DNA from: a virus
Virus record (IMG/VR): IMGVR_UViG_3300031839_000432
Location: 1-40,655 of that record
DNA: 40,655 bases
Reading direction: 5' to 3' (one strand)
Shown here one piece after another: positions 22,721 through 30,129 of this stretch (position 1 is its first letter; every line of letters begins with the position of its first letter). Below the pieces are notes generated by a model. The model was given only the letters and a program-made list of their open reading frames with translations. It ran no database searches and was not told the origin of the DNA. Both the position numbers and the translations under genes were made by a program.

Positions 22721-24649
22721 CTACATTCCAAAATTTGTTCGGTTAAAAAGGTCGTTGTCAAATTTCTGAATTTGAAATGGTCCTTGGCTGTAATTTATAG
22801 GCGCTTGTGAACCAGTATTGCCCATTGAGCCAACTGGAGCATTGCCGTAAAAGTTAGCCGCTGCCGATCCACCTTGACCATAAGGGCTTTGATTACCTAC
22901 GCCGCCAGAGCTTCCGCCAGCAGGGTTAAAACCAGCCGCTTCAGACGCTGATGGACCGTAATTCATGCCTGCATTATAGGTTTGACCTGCGCCGGGTACG
23001 AATCCGCCCATAAAGTTTTCATAGGGCGTTCCACTAAAGCCGGGTCCGGGTTCAACAACAATAGGACCGGGATCAACAGTTCCTGTGCCGCCGCCAGTTC
23101 CACCAGTTCCGCCAGTTCCACCACCGGGGGGAGGTGTTTGAGTCTTCAGCTCATCGATAATCGACTGGCGCAAAGCGTCAACATCTACTTCTCCGGGAAT
23201 TTGACCTTGCAAAGCTGCGATCTGCTCTTGTATTGGATTGATTGCGCCAGTAATAGCTTCTTGCCTTTGGGCGGCAATCGGATCAATTGCAGCTTGAATA
23301 GCTGCTTTTCTTTGCTCCTCAATCTGAGCAGGATCAAGCATTTGTCCTTGAAGATCAGTTATTTGGCTGGTTGTACCTTTTAGTGACTCTTCAAGAGCCG
23401 CTAACTCTTCTGAGGTAGCACTGCCTTCTACGGCTTTTTGTAAAAGATCTATCTCAGAACCAAGCTCAGTGGTTGACCCTGCAACAGTGGCAACCTCGGT
23501 TTGAAGCGCTTCAAGGCTTTGTAGTGGAGCTAAACCGCCGATTTTACCCTCAACATCTGATTTCAACGATTCGATAGCAGTGTTTATTTGGTCTGGAGTA
23601 AGGGTTCCAGTTTCCATTGCTTGAGCGATAGAAGCGTTTACTTGATCATTGGTCAGCATACCATCGCGCAAAGCTTCCATCTGATCAAACAGTTGTTTTC
23701 GTTCATCGCTTCCGGTGCTCTTTAAAGTTTCAGATTCGGTGCGTAACTTGTTTATTTCTTGCTGAAGCTGGTCAATTGGAAGCCCTGCAATATTTTCTTC
23801 GAGGTTGGTGACGCTTGCTTCGATATTCCCTAAAAGCGTTGATCTTTCATTCCGCAAAGCTTCTAATTGAGCCTTGTTTTCAGTTTGAATCTCCGACTGA
23901 ATCGTTCCTAAGCTTTCCCGAACGGAATCTATTTCAGCTTGAACCGCTTCTGCTGCACTCTTCTGAGCACCAGTAAGCTGTGCGTCTCGTGCGTCAAGAT
24001 CGGCATTTATTTGTTCTTGAGTGGAATTAAGCGTTGCTCCCAGCTCACTAATTCTTGCGTCAATATCGCCGATCAAAGAGCCTTGCCGATCCTCCAGACT
24101 GCCAATAGCATCGGTTTGGGCCGCCCTTACTCTTTCTTCAGAAGCTGCCAAATCCGCAGCCGTCTGGTCAATATTCTGTTGGATTAAGTCGCTGATCCTC
24201 TGCTGCTCAGTAGTCAGCGCTGCTCGCTCGTCAATCCCTTGTTGGCGCAAAGCTGCCGTCTCGGTATCAACTCCAGTTTGTAGCTCAGCAATTCGATCTT
24301 CCAAAGTTTTAGTCAGACCAGACCGTTCAGCCGCTGCCGCTTCTTCTGCCGTCGATATGTCTTGTCTTAAAAGATCTCTGAGTGAGTCAATTTCACCTTG
24401 TCGAGCAGTAGCTGAAGCTTGATCCGCAGCTTTTTGCTCATCCATAATTTTTTGATACTGAGTAGAAAGAAGGTCTTCTGTGCTTGGTCCCTCAACCGTG
24501 ACCTTGTTCATTGCGTAGGGATTAGGCGCTTCTCTTGAACCACGGTCATAAACCGGGCGCTGCATCAAATAATCTTGCAGAGAAGCGTAAGGACTCGCCG
24601 AGCTGCCGTACTCATCAACCGCTTGTTGCATATTGTCTGATACAGCCAT
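22721..24649 (-). CDS. long coiled-coil virion-cluster protein, 642 aa
   Basis: Residues about 65-510 are almost uninterrupted Ala/Glu/Gln/Leu/Asp heptads with few Pro or Gly, predicting a long parallel coiled coil. Then comes a Pro/Gly/Thr linker (a short run of Gly-Gly-Thr repeats), and a C-terminal 110 residues rich in Gly, Asn, Ser and Tyr ending in FNRTNFGM. The N-terminus has DNMQQAVDEYGSSASPYASL. The shape suggests a rod: a fibre shaft, a whisker or an internal rod. It lies after the head decoration genes and before the basic proteins, so head or neck fibres are possible. No enzymatic motif. Function inferred from shape only. Confidence 0.6.
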   Translation of the reverse strand: MAVSDNMQQAVDEYGSSASPYASLQDYLMQRPVYDRGSREAPNPYAMNKVTVEGPSTEDLLSTQYQKIMDEQKAADQASATARQGEIDSLRDLLRQDISTAEEAAAAERSGLTKTLEDRIAELQTGVDTETAALRQQGIDERAALTTEQQRISDLIQQNIDQTAADLAASEERVRAAQTDAIGSLEDRQGSLIGDIDARISELGATLNSTQEQINADLDARDAQLTGAQKSAAEAVQAEIDSVRESLGTIQSEIQTENKAQLEALRNERSTLLGNIEASVTNLEENIAGLPIDQLQQEINKLRTESETLKSTGSDERKQLFDQMEALRDGMLTNDQVNASIAQAMETGTLTPDQINTAIESLKSDVEGKIGGLAPLQSLEALQTEVATVAGSTTELGSEIDLLQKAVEGSATSEELAALEESLKGTTSQITDLQGQMLDPAQIEEQRKAAIQAAIDPIAAQRQEAITGAINPIQEQIAALQGQIPGEVDVDALRQSIIDELKTQTPPPGGGTGGTGGTGGGTGTVDPGPIVVEPGPGFSGTPYENFMGGFVPGAGQTYNAGMNYGPSASEAAGFNPAGGSSGGVGNQSPYGQGGSAAANFYGNAPVGSMGNTGSQAPINYSQGPFQIQKFDNDLFNRTNFGM

Positions 24650-24653
24650 TAGA

Positions 24654-24938
24654 TCACCATTTCTTGCAAGACCAGTAACGAGGTGTCAATTTATCCTTCG
24701 CCGTTGAGCACTTGTGGCGAGCGCGAAAACTGGCTCTTCGTTCTGGTATGTTTTTTTTGATTGTCATGTTTGGATCGCCAAAACGAACCAATTTAATTTG
24801 ATCTCCTTGACGCGCAAGAACCGCAAACTTCTTTTTACCGCCAGAAGTCCTTTTCGGTTTATTAAAACCGGAGAACGACTCGCCACGATAAGTGACTCTG
24901 CCGCTCTCGGTTCTTTTAGCGTCCTTCGTGGAGGCCAT
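24654..24938 (-). CDS. small basic DUF5754-like protein, 94 aa
   Basis: The C-terminal half is the diagnostic part: FGDPNMTIKKNIPERRASFR, then RHKC...YWSCKKW, with conserved His, Cys and Trp residues that could form a small zinc site. I recall this family (DUF5754) from many marine phages of both podo- and myovirus type. The N-terminus is basic (KPKRTSGGKKKFAVLARQGDQIKLVRFG). The function is unknown; the small size, basic charge and virion-cluster position suggest a capsid-internal or maturation role. The start follows the upstream stop with one base shared. Confidence 0.75.
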   Translation of the reverse strand: MASTKDAKRTESGRVTYRGESFSGFNKPKRTSGGKKKFAVLARQGDQIKLVRFGDPNMTIKKNIPERRASFRARHKCSTAKDKLTPRYWSCKKW

Positions 24939-25342
24939 TAGGCGTACTCTTTGATCAGTTCCAAAATCACGGTGTAAGTATCAGTATTACCCGCTCCTAT
25001 TGTTGTAAACAGAATGTCTCCTGTTACACCGGCACCAGCATTGTTTGGAATGCCGGTGAAATCAGAATAATCATGGAAACCATTGCTGTCGGGCGATAGG
25101 CCGATAATCAACGTGTTTGCGGTTGCATCACACAAAAGCTCAACGCCCATGCCGACACACTGCCACCAAATCTTAGCCACGGTTACTTTCGTGCAAGCTT
25201 TACCAGCAGAGTTAGCGGTCAAGGCTGAGACATCAACCTTGACCACGTTGGTCTCGCCAGTTCCGTCAGAGATATTTGTAAACTTCAAGACGGCTTTACG
25301 TTCGCCGTCTTGAATAGTTTGTGAAGTGACTGCATCAGCCAT
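24938..25342 (-). CDS. beta-rich virion protein (decoration-like), 134 aa
   Basis: A beta-sandwich-like protein. Characteristic segments are ADAVTSQTIQDGERKAVLKF, then TNISDGTGETNVVKVDVSAL and the C-terminal TGDILFTTIGAGNTDTYTVI, which I recall from structural clusters of many phages next to the capsid gene. No catalytic residues. Low charge and small size suit a head decoration or head-tail completion protein that coats the shell. It follows the 170-aa protein and precedes the DUF5754-like gene in one operon. Confidence 0.7.
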   Translation of the reverse strand: MADAVTSQTIQDGERKAVLKFTNISDGTGETNVVKVDVSALTANSAGKACTKVTVAKIWWQCVGMGVELLCDATANTLIIGLSPDSNGFHDYSDFTGIPNNAGAGVTGDILFTTIGAGNTDTYTVILELIKEYA

Positions 25343-25365
25343 TATTACTCTCCTGAGTTATAGCG

Positions 25366-25875
25366 TTAAGCGTCAGCGAAAGGAGTAACAATCGTTCCAG
25401 AGCCTAGCAATAACGTGTTGTGTACCAAATAAGTAGCAGCGTCGATAGCAGTTACCTGAACAACACTACCCACAAGACCGCCTTTTGTGGATCCGTTTAG
25501 GGTCATAACATCGTTAGATGCCGCAGGAATAAATGCTTTCTTCGCGCCGTCATCTACAGCGACGATTACAGCGCCCTTGAACTTATCAGTGCCGTCAGTC
25601 TTGATGTCAAGATCGGTTGCTGCGGTTTCTACATAAAAGTAGAAAGAAGCGCCAATGTTATTTTCTTGATCAGGTGAGGTCGGATCGGTTGGTGTTACTG
25701 AAGAAATTGCAGGCAAAGTAAACTTGCCGTCAGCATCGTTTAATAAAATAATTTTACCAGCGTGAGCTGCAACGGTTAGTGTGGTGTCAGCAGATAAGCT
25801 AACACTGCTGTTTACACCGGCAGTAATAAAACCAGCTAAAGATTTAACGGGTCCAGAAAAAGTAGTTTGCGCCAT
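25366..25875 (-). CDS. beta-rich head protein after the capsid gene, 169 aa
   Basis: Start chosen as the ATG at 25875, with AGAGGTG six bases upstream; the GTG at 25884 would give three more residues and overlaps that ribosome site. The protein is rich in Ala, Thr, Val and Gly with beta-strand alternation (VSLSADTTLTVAAHAGKIIL, then ASFYFYVETAATDLDIKTDG). It has no metal or catalytic motif. It is the first gene after the capsid gene's terminator, behind a promoter-like region, and its make-up suits a decoration protein needed in many copies. Assignment from position and composition. Confidence 0.65.
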   Translation of the reverse strand: MAQTTFSGPVKSLAGFITAGVNSSVSLSADTTLTVAAHAGKIILLNDADGKFTLPAISSVTPTDPTSPDQENNIGASFYFYVETAATDLDIKTDGTDKFKGAVIVAVDDGAKKAFIPAASNDVMTLNGSTKGGLVGSVVQVTAIDAATYLVHNTLLLGSGTIVTPFADA

Positions 25876-25932
25876 TATATTCACCTCTTACGAAAGGATT
25901 CGCCCCATTGTCTTCGTAACGTCCGCTGAGCC

Positions 25933-25978
25933 GGTCAATAGGGCTAATTTATCTCAGGTCAATGACATTCTAGGTCAA
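25933..25978 (-). promoter_or_regulatory. three direct TTGACC repeats: candidate promoter/regulatory region
   Basis: Minus strand copies of TTGACC occur at 25973-25978, 25957-25962 and 25933-25938 (spacing 16 and 24 bases). TTGACC is close to a -35 box, and AT-rich GATAAATT follows the middle copy. It sits between the strong terminator after the capsid gene and the 169-aa gene, where a new promoter is needed. No single -35/-10 pair is perfectly spaced. Confidence 0.4.
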
Positions 25979-25987
25979 TATTGAGGC

Positions 25988-26013
25988 AAAAAAAAGGGGG
26001 CATTAGCCCCCTT
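25988..26013 (-). terminator. strong rho-independent terminator after the major capsid gene
   Basis: Minus strand: GGGGG-CTAATG-CCCCC stem-loop (25996-26011) followed by eight T residues (25988-25995). It lies about 25 bases after the capsid stop codon and separates the head genes from the next unit. Confidence 0.9.
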
Positions 26014-26018
26014 CTTTC

Positions 26019-26038
26019 ATTGTTTCATGTGAAACAAT
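26019..26038 (-). repeat. 20-bp inverted repeat containing a parS-like core
   Basis: ATTGTTTCA-TG-TGAAACAAT: nine-base arms around two bases, between the capsid stop (26038-26040) and the terminator. Its inner 16 bases (26021-26036) differ at one base from the bacterial ParB site consensus TGTTTCACGTGAAACA. In RNA it forms an eight-pair stem with an AU-rich base and could protect the capsid message. Confidence 0.7.
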
Positions 26039-26955
26039 TAAGCGCCTTGACTTCCGTAGATGCCTCGCCAATCGGAGAATCCGAAAGAATAACGCTCTCG
26101 CGCTTTGTATCGAATGTTTCCGGTGGTGAAGTCTGGTTCCATAGAGGTTTCCATCGCTGTGCGTTGGAACATCTTGAGACCTTCGCCTTGGTCTGTGACC
26201 GAAGTTAACAGGAAGAAAGCATCTGGGTCGTTCAGATAGTGGTTAACAGTGTAACCACCGGGCAGAACGCCAGTGTTTCGGATCGCGTTAACGTCATTGT
26301 CAGCAGTCCCAGATCGCTTCTCAGAATTCAAAATTCTGTCCGCAACAAATACCAACTGTGGAGGAACGACTAACTTAGTCGCCTGAACCGAAATGGTCAG
26401 TCCTCGGTCATCAGTAAAGGTTGAGATATCAATCAAAGCGTCTTCGAGTGAAGTCTCGTTCAGGTCAGCCATCGTCGTAGCTCGGTTAGCAGCAGTGCCG
26501 CCACCAGCCAAAGGGTGAGAAGTGTTGATTAATGAAACACCGTCTCCGCCAGTAAAACTAGCAGAAAACGCATTGTTCAAAACATCAGCGCCTTTCACTT
26601 CCTTGGTGTTAGCCATTGATCGAGCCAGTGCTTTCACATATCGCTTACCGAGTGAGTCATACAAATTATCTTCGACTGCTTCATCGGTGAGCGCGAATGC
26701 CAAAGCAATCGTCTCGTGGGTGTAACGAGCTGAATAGCTTTCAGAAGCATTGTCAAAAACAACGCCTTGGCCTTCAGTCTTCGTGGGTGCTGAACCAAAA
26801 CCAGTAATCAGAACCTCTTCTTCAAAAGCACGTTGAGAATCTTCGATTGCGTAGATCTCTTCGTACTCGCGGTCGTAGCTGTCATAGCTCATACCAAAGA
26901 GGCTGTTAAGGCCCGGCTCTAGCTCTTTCGCTAGTTGTGCGCGTGAAATTGCCAT
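26038..26955 (-). CDS. major capsid protein, HK97 fold (Mu gpT-like)
   Basis: This 305-residue protein forms the capsid shell. The N-terminal arm is short (ISRAQLAKELEPGLNSLFG), followed by aromatic EYEEIYAIEDSQRAFEEEV. Then come the Mu gpT-type segments SHPLAGGGTAANRATTMADL, DISTFTDDRGLTISVQATKLVVPPQL split by a turn, and the C-terminal RYKARERYSFGFSDWRGIYG. Length and order fit HK97-fold capsids lacking a large N-terminal delta domain, consistent with the separate scaffold-like gene upstream (28041-28985). It is followed directly by a palindrome and a strong terminator, which fits high expression of the 3'-most head gene. The encoded GroES-like protein may assist its folding. Confidence 0.88.
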   Translation of the reverse strand: MAISRAQLAKELEPGLNSLFGMSYDSYDREYEEIYAIEDSQRAFEEEVLITGFGSAPTKTEGQGVVFDNASESYSARYTHETIALAFALTDEAVEDNLYDSLGKRYVKALARSMANTKEVKGADVLNNAFSASFTGGDGVSLINTSHPLAGGGTAANRATTMADLNETSLEDALIDISTFTDDRGLTISVQATKLVVPPQLVFVADRILNSEKRSGTADNDVNAIRNTGVLPGGYTVNHYLNDPDAFFLLTSVTDQGEGLKMFQRTAMETSMEPDFTTGNIRYKARERYSFGFSDWRGIYGSQGA

Positions 26956-26967
26956 TAGTCAGTCTCC

Positions 26968-27555
26968 TTATGCTAAGCCAGCAGATTTAACACCGGCAAT
27001 GTGGTTTTGGATAACCACAAGGACGTTGGTGTTAGCACTTGCTACGTCATCGTTATCGGGATCTTGAGAAATGTCCAGAGCTTTCAACGGCAAGGTTGTT
27101 GCAGTTGCGCCAGTGGTCACATCAAGTTCCACATTTGATCGGCCAGAAGCTGTATCACCAGTGGTGGCTTGGTCAACAATATCAAAATTGCCGAACAAAT
27201 CCGCTACAGGGAAAGCTGCATCAGCTTGAACAGCAAAGACGGTCATGGGATCGTCTATGATGAAAGCAATGATGTCTGATGCCGCGATTGAACCGGGGTA
27301 GTAGTTAGAAAAAACCTGCTCACCGGATGTGGGGTCTGTGTATTGACACCCGTTAAAAACCCCGACTACGGGGACAGTGCTACTAGCTGCGGCTCGTTCG
27401 ATACCGCCTCCGGTTACTTGCTTAACAAGATCTCCTTGGAAAATCTTGCCGCTCAAACCAGAAGCAATACGATATCGACTTTGGCCGCCAGAGTAGGGAG
27501 CACCACCCATCATACGGACGGGGCGTAAACCAAAGGCTGCGTCTTTGTTAGCCAT
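26968..27555 (-). CDS. head protein upstream of the capsid gene, 195 aa
   Basis: A beta-rich protein with the N-terminus ANKDAAFGLRPVRMMGGAPY, the segment YRIASGLSGKIFQGDLVKQV, then VVGVFNGCQYTDPTSGEQVF and the acidic IIDDPMTVFAVQAD. I recall this pattern in many phages, next to Mu gpT-like capsid genes. The function is unproven; a capsid decoration or minor shell protein is likely. It starts with an ATG after AAAGGAGAAAAAC and is twelve bases upstream of the capsid gene, so both are made in one message. Confidence 0.75.
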   Translation of the reverse strand: MANKDAAFGLRPVRMMGGAPYSGGQSRYRIASGLSGKIFQGDLVKQVTGGGIERAAASSTVPVVGVFNGCQYTDPTSGEQVFSNYYPGSIAASDIIAFIIDDPMTVFAVQADAAFPVADLFGNFDIVDQATTGDTASGRSNVELDVTTGATATTLPLKALDISQDPDNDDVASANTNVLVVIQNHIAGVKSAGLA

Positions 27556-27573
27556 TGTTTTTCTCCTTTAGAC

Positions 27574-28041
27574 TTATCGTCTGCCAAATGTTACTGAGGA
27601 GTCTCGCTGAGGGTCATACTTAACGTAACGTGAATCGCTGCGGGTTTCGTTGAACATTGTGTTATCCAATGCGTCACGAGCCGCTTGGTTCTTATCGTTA
27701 TAATAAGAGTTTCGCTCTTCAATCGTTTCGTTAGGAATTTTCGCCAGCAATAATCCCTCGTTGTAAATGACGCCAGCATGTCTTCCAGAATCCATTGTGG
27801 GAAGTTCCCACTCTGGAGGCAAGTCAGAACCTGTTACCAGTTCCCAACCTTCCCTTAACCTTCGACTTACGTTAGCTCGATCCTCTTGCCCTAACATGCT
27901 CTCTCGAATCCACCGATAGGTGTAACCGGGAGGTGAGGGCGGAGTTTCCAGCTTACGAACTGGTCGCCACGGTCTACGTCGAGCCTTTTTATCGTGCGTC
28001 TCGGAATCACGCGAAGCGCGGGTTTTAGCTGTGTCTGTCAT
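27574..28041 (-). CDS. small head-assembly-cluster protein, 155 aa
   Basis: A basic N-terminus (KTRASRDSETHDKKARRRPW) is followed by YRWIRESMLGQEDRANVSRR, then LREGWELVTGSDLPPEW and a helical, Asn- and Asp-rich second half. I recall this layout from small proteins between scaffold and capsid genes in marine phages. No domain with a known role. It overlaps the scaffold-like gene by one base (TAATG type) and sits before the 195-aa head protein. It probably takes part in capsid assembly (inference). Confidence 0.7.
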   Translation of the reverse strand: MTDTAKTRASRDSETHDKKARRRPWRPVRKLETPPSPPGYTYRWIRESMLGQEDRANVSRRLREGWELVTGSDLPPEWELPTMDSGRHAGVIYNEGLLLAKIPNETIEERNSYYNDKNQAARDALDNTMFNETRSDSRYVKYDPQRDSSVTFGRR

Positions 28042-28985
28042 TATCTTGCCTCCCTTTGAGCAATTTTTTGCTTTTCTGATGCTACACGTTTAAGCCAAGC
28101 TTCCTCGGACATATTGTGTGGCTTCAAACCACGGAGGCGCTGAAGTTCTGACTGAGTGAACTTAACACCACGCTTGTTGCTTCGTGTTTGTTGCCGACCA
28201 GCAGGGCTGGCGGAAGCGACTCTTTGCACGGCGGGTCTATCTTCCTGTTTATCGGCTTTCGGTTCTGACCTTAAATCAGGATAGATCCGAAAAACTCTTG
28301 TGTCCAACTCATTGTAATACTCTTCTGAATCTGGTTCAAACCCCTCATTAATCAGGTTGAAATGCGTAAAATACGCAAACTGAGTTGCCTGAAGGTTTTC
28401 CTCGTTCTCAGAATCACCGTACCACTGATTTTGATCGTGCCAAGATAAAGCCTCATTTGTAGGCTTGATCTCTTGCTGAGGCGCTTGCGCCTGATCTTGA
28501 TAAGCTTGATAATTTTCTTGCTGAGGAGCGACTTGCTGCTCTGATGACTGAGTGTGCCTAGATTTGGCAACTCGAAGCTTTTCTTTCTGAATTGCAATGT
28601 CATTCTTTAGCGTATCAGCTTTTGATATTAGATCCGCATCACCAGAACGAATAGCCTTTCGATAAATATCGTCGATCTGGCTTTCTTTGCTTAGTAAAGC
28701 TTCTTCCTCTTTTTGAAGAACTGTGCTCTGCTGAACCACGGAATGTTGACGATAAGCGTTCAATTCCTGATCTTTTTGCATTGCTAATTGCTCAAGGTAT
28801 TGAGCACGTTCTTCAGCTTGTTTGGTTTTTTGATTTAGCTTGTTAATCCGCTTGCTGACCGATTTGGTGTAGCGCTCAAGCTCGTCATCACTGTTGACTG
28901 CCCCGCCTTCTTGTTCTTCAGCCGGGTCTTCAACAATTTGAACTTCAATTTCTTCTTCTACCGCGTTTTGATTTTCTACACTCAT
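28041..28985 (-). CDS. putative scaffolding protein, 314 aa
   Basis: This acidic, helical protein has the hallmarks of a phage scaffold. The N-terminal 35 residues are Glu-rich and disordered. A coiled coil of Lys/Glu/Gln runs from about 40 to 150 (LERYTKSVSKRINKLNQKTK). A Gln-rich linker (about 155-175) follows. The C-terminus is basic (NKRGVKFTQSELQRLRGL, then KQKIAQREAR), the usual place for the part that contacts the capsid shell. It lies two genes upstream of the capsid gene. No protease motif is seen, so removal of the scaffold would need another factor or intact exit. Assignment by architecture and position. Confidence 0.7.
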   Translation of the reverse strand: MSVENQNAVEEEIEVQIVEDPAEEQEGGAVNSDDELERYTKSVSKRINKLNQKTKQAEERAQYLEQLAMQKDQELNAYRQHSVVQQSTVLQKEEEALLSKESQIDDIYRKAIRSGDADLISKADTLKNDIAIQKEKLRVAKSRHTQSSEQQVAPQQENYQAYQDQAQAPQQEIKPTNEALSWHDQNQWYGDSENEENLQATQFAYFTHFNLINEGFEPDSEEYYNELDTRVFRIYPDLRSEPKADKQEDRPAVQRVASASPAGRQQTRSNKRGVKFTQSELQRLRGLKPHNMSEEAWLKRVASEKQKIAQREAR

Positions 28986-29404
28986 CGCCAGCTACTCACT
29001 ATGTCTTCAGGGTTTAGGATAGTGCCAATAACTTCGTCATCGTTTATGATGCGAACCTCATCACCATCGTCCAACTTGAAACGAGCGCCTGCGTAACGTC
29101 CAATAAGAACCCAGCTACCCTCGTCGCACCAAGGTTTGTCGCCAAATTTCTCGGTATCTGCATAACAAAGTGGTCCCTTTTTAACAACATAAGCAACGAC
29201 TGTTGCTAATGATTCTCGGTCCACGGTTTCTTTTGTTAGATGAATGCCACCCTTACTCGTCCTTTTCCCAACATAGGGAATTACAAGCATCCGCCAACCA
29301 GACGGACTTGGCATACGATCCAACACGCTTTTGTCCAACAAGGAAGGATCTAAAACAAGATCATCCTTCTGAACGAAAGCCGATTCAATCGACGGTTTTG
29401 ACAC
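28982..29404 (-). CDS. phage-encoded GroES-like co-chaperonin
   Basis: This 140-residue protein has the GroES (Hsp10) fold pattern. A 30-residue N-terminal extension precedes PSPSGWRMLVIPYVGKR. Then comes the mobile loop with Gly52-Gly-Ile-His-Leu56 (the GGIVL motif that docks on GroEL, here GGIHL). Further on are the Val-Val-Ala-Tyr-Val-Val strand, EGSWVLIGRYAGARFKLDDG (equivalent to the VGDIVIF-GYG region), and DEVIGTILNPEDI at the end (the E-DILAI-like C-terminus). Two Cys (80, 93) flank an insert not present in E. coli GroES. Like T4 gp31 it would pair with host GroEL to fold the capsid protein, which is encoded just downstream. Chaperone family sure, client inferred. Confidence 0.88.
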   Translation of the reverse strand: MSKPSIESAFVQKDDLVLDPSLLDKSVLDRMPSPSGWRMLVIPYVGKRTSKGGIHLTKETVDRESLATVVAYVVKKGPLCYADTEKFGDKPWCDEGSWVLIGRYAGARFKLDDGDEVRIINDDEVIGTILNPEDIVSSWR

Positions 29405-29595
29405 TAGCGCTCTCCTTTTGCGTAAAAATCTTGAATTGACTGTTCAACCAAGTTTAACGCAGTTAGCTCGCCTTGCAAACTTTTATAATGTTCCATATCT
29501 TTGAGCATACCTTCGCACAATGTTTCAACGATCAAACTTCTGCGATCAGCAATCATGCGCTTCAAAGATGAGGCTAGGTCAACATCGTCTCTCAT
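29404..29595 (-). CDS. small helical protein, 63 aa
   Basis: A compact helical protein (LASSLKRMIADRRSLIVETL, then CEGMLKDMEHYKSLQGELTA). I recall this family from many marine phages directly next to portal or co-chaperonin genes; the function is unknown. It overlaps both neighbours by one or four bases, so translation is coupled. Size, helicity and position suggest an assembly factor or head-tail connector component. Confidence 0.7.
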   Translation of the reverse strand: MRDDVDLASSLKRMIADRRSLIVETLCEGMLKDMEHYKSLQGELTALNLVEQSIQDFYAKGER

Positions 29596-29822
29596 ACGCG
29601 CTCGTAATAATCTAAGCCGCGAGTAGCTGCACCAGTGCCGCGAGTACGCATCTTCTTAACCTTAACCTTGAGCTGGCCTTTAGAAACCGCTCCACCGTCT
29701 TTCATGCCTTTAGCTGTTTTCATGGCAATAGCAACAGCTTGGTCTTGTGGCTTACCTTCTTTTCTTAACATGCTTATATTCCTGCTAATGGTTTTTTTTC
29801 CGCTACCCTTCTTCAGAGGCAT
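29592..29822 (-). CDS. small basic protein, KKTISxNI type, 76 aa
   Basis: The start is the ATG at 29822, with AGGAGCAGG upstream; the longer frame to 29930 lies inside the neighbouring gene and has no ribosome site. The N-terminal PLKKGSGKKTISRNISMLRK, then EGKPQDQAVAIAMKTAKG is a common phage/virus module with a helix of Gln-Ala-Val-Ala-Ile-Ala. The C-terminus is basic (KVKVKKMRTRGTGAATRGLD). The function is unknown; it probably binds nucleic acid or a partner in the head. It overlaps its upstream neighbour by 20 bases. Confidence 0.7.
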   Translation of the reverse strand: MPLKKGSGKKTISRNISMLRKEGKPQDQAVAIAMKTAKGMKDGGAVSKGQLKVKVKKMRTRGTGAATRGLDYYERV

Positions 29823-30129
29823 CGTCCTGCTCCTCAACAACCGATTTTTTCTTAAAAGAAACTTTTGTTTTTGCTTTGGGTTTAGGGCTTTCCTCGGCAG
29901 TCTCTGCAACAGCAGCCTTTGGCGCTTCAATTGAAACTGAAGCTTTTACTGGCGCAGATTCACCTCTTGCAATTCTTTCAACCTTGGCCTTAATTCTTGC
30001 CTCATTTGCGGCTTGCCTAAGCCCTTTCTCTTCTTCCATCTTTTCGACAACAGCTTTTTCGGCATCCCTCATAATTTTTTTGTAAGCCTTTAGCTCTTTT
30101 TGACGTTCTAAAATGTAACTCGTTGTCAT
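29803..30129 (-). CDS. Lys/Glu/Ala-rich helical protein, 108 aa
   Basis: The first 55 residues form a charged helix likely to be a coiled coil (RQKELKAYKKIMRDAEKAVV, then EKMEEEKGLRQAANEARIK). The second half is an Ala/Pro/Lys-rich linker with acidic ends (VVEEQDDASEEG), looking disordered. No family recognised. It overlaps the portal gene by four bases and the next basic gene by 20. A head assembly or internal protein is plausible, by position only. Confidence 0.6.
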   Translation of the reverse strand: MTTSYILERQKELKAYKKIMRDAEKAVVEKMEEEKGLRQAANEARIKAKVERIARGESAPVKASVSIEAPKAAVAETAEESPKPKAKTKVSFKKKSVVEEQDDASEEG

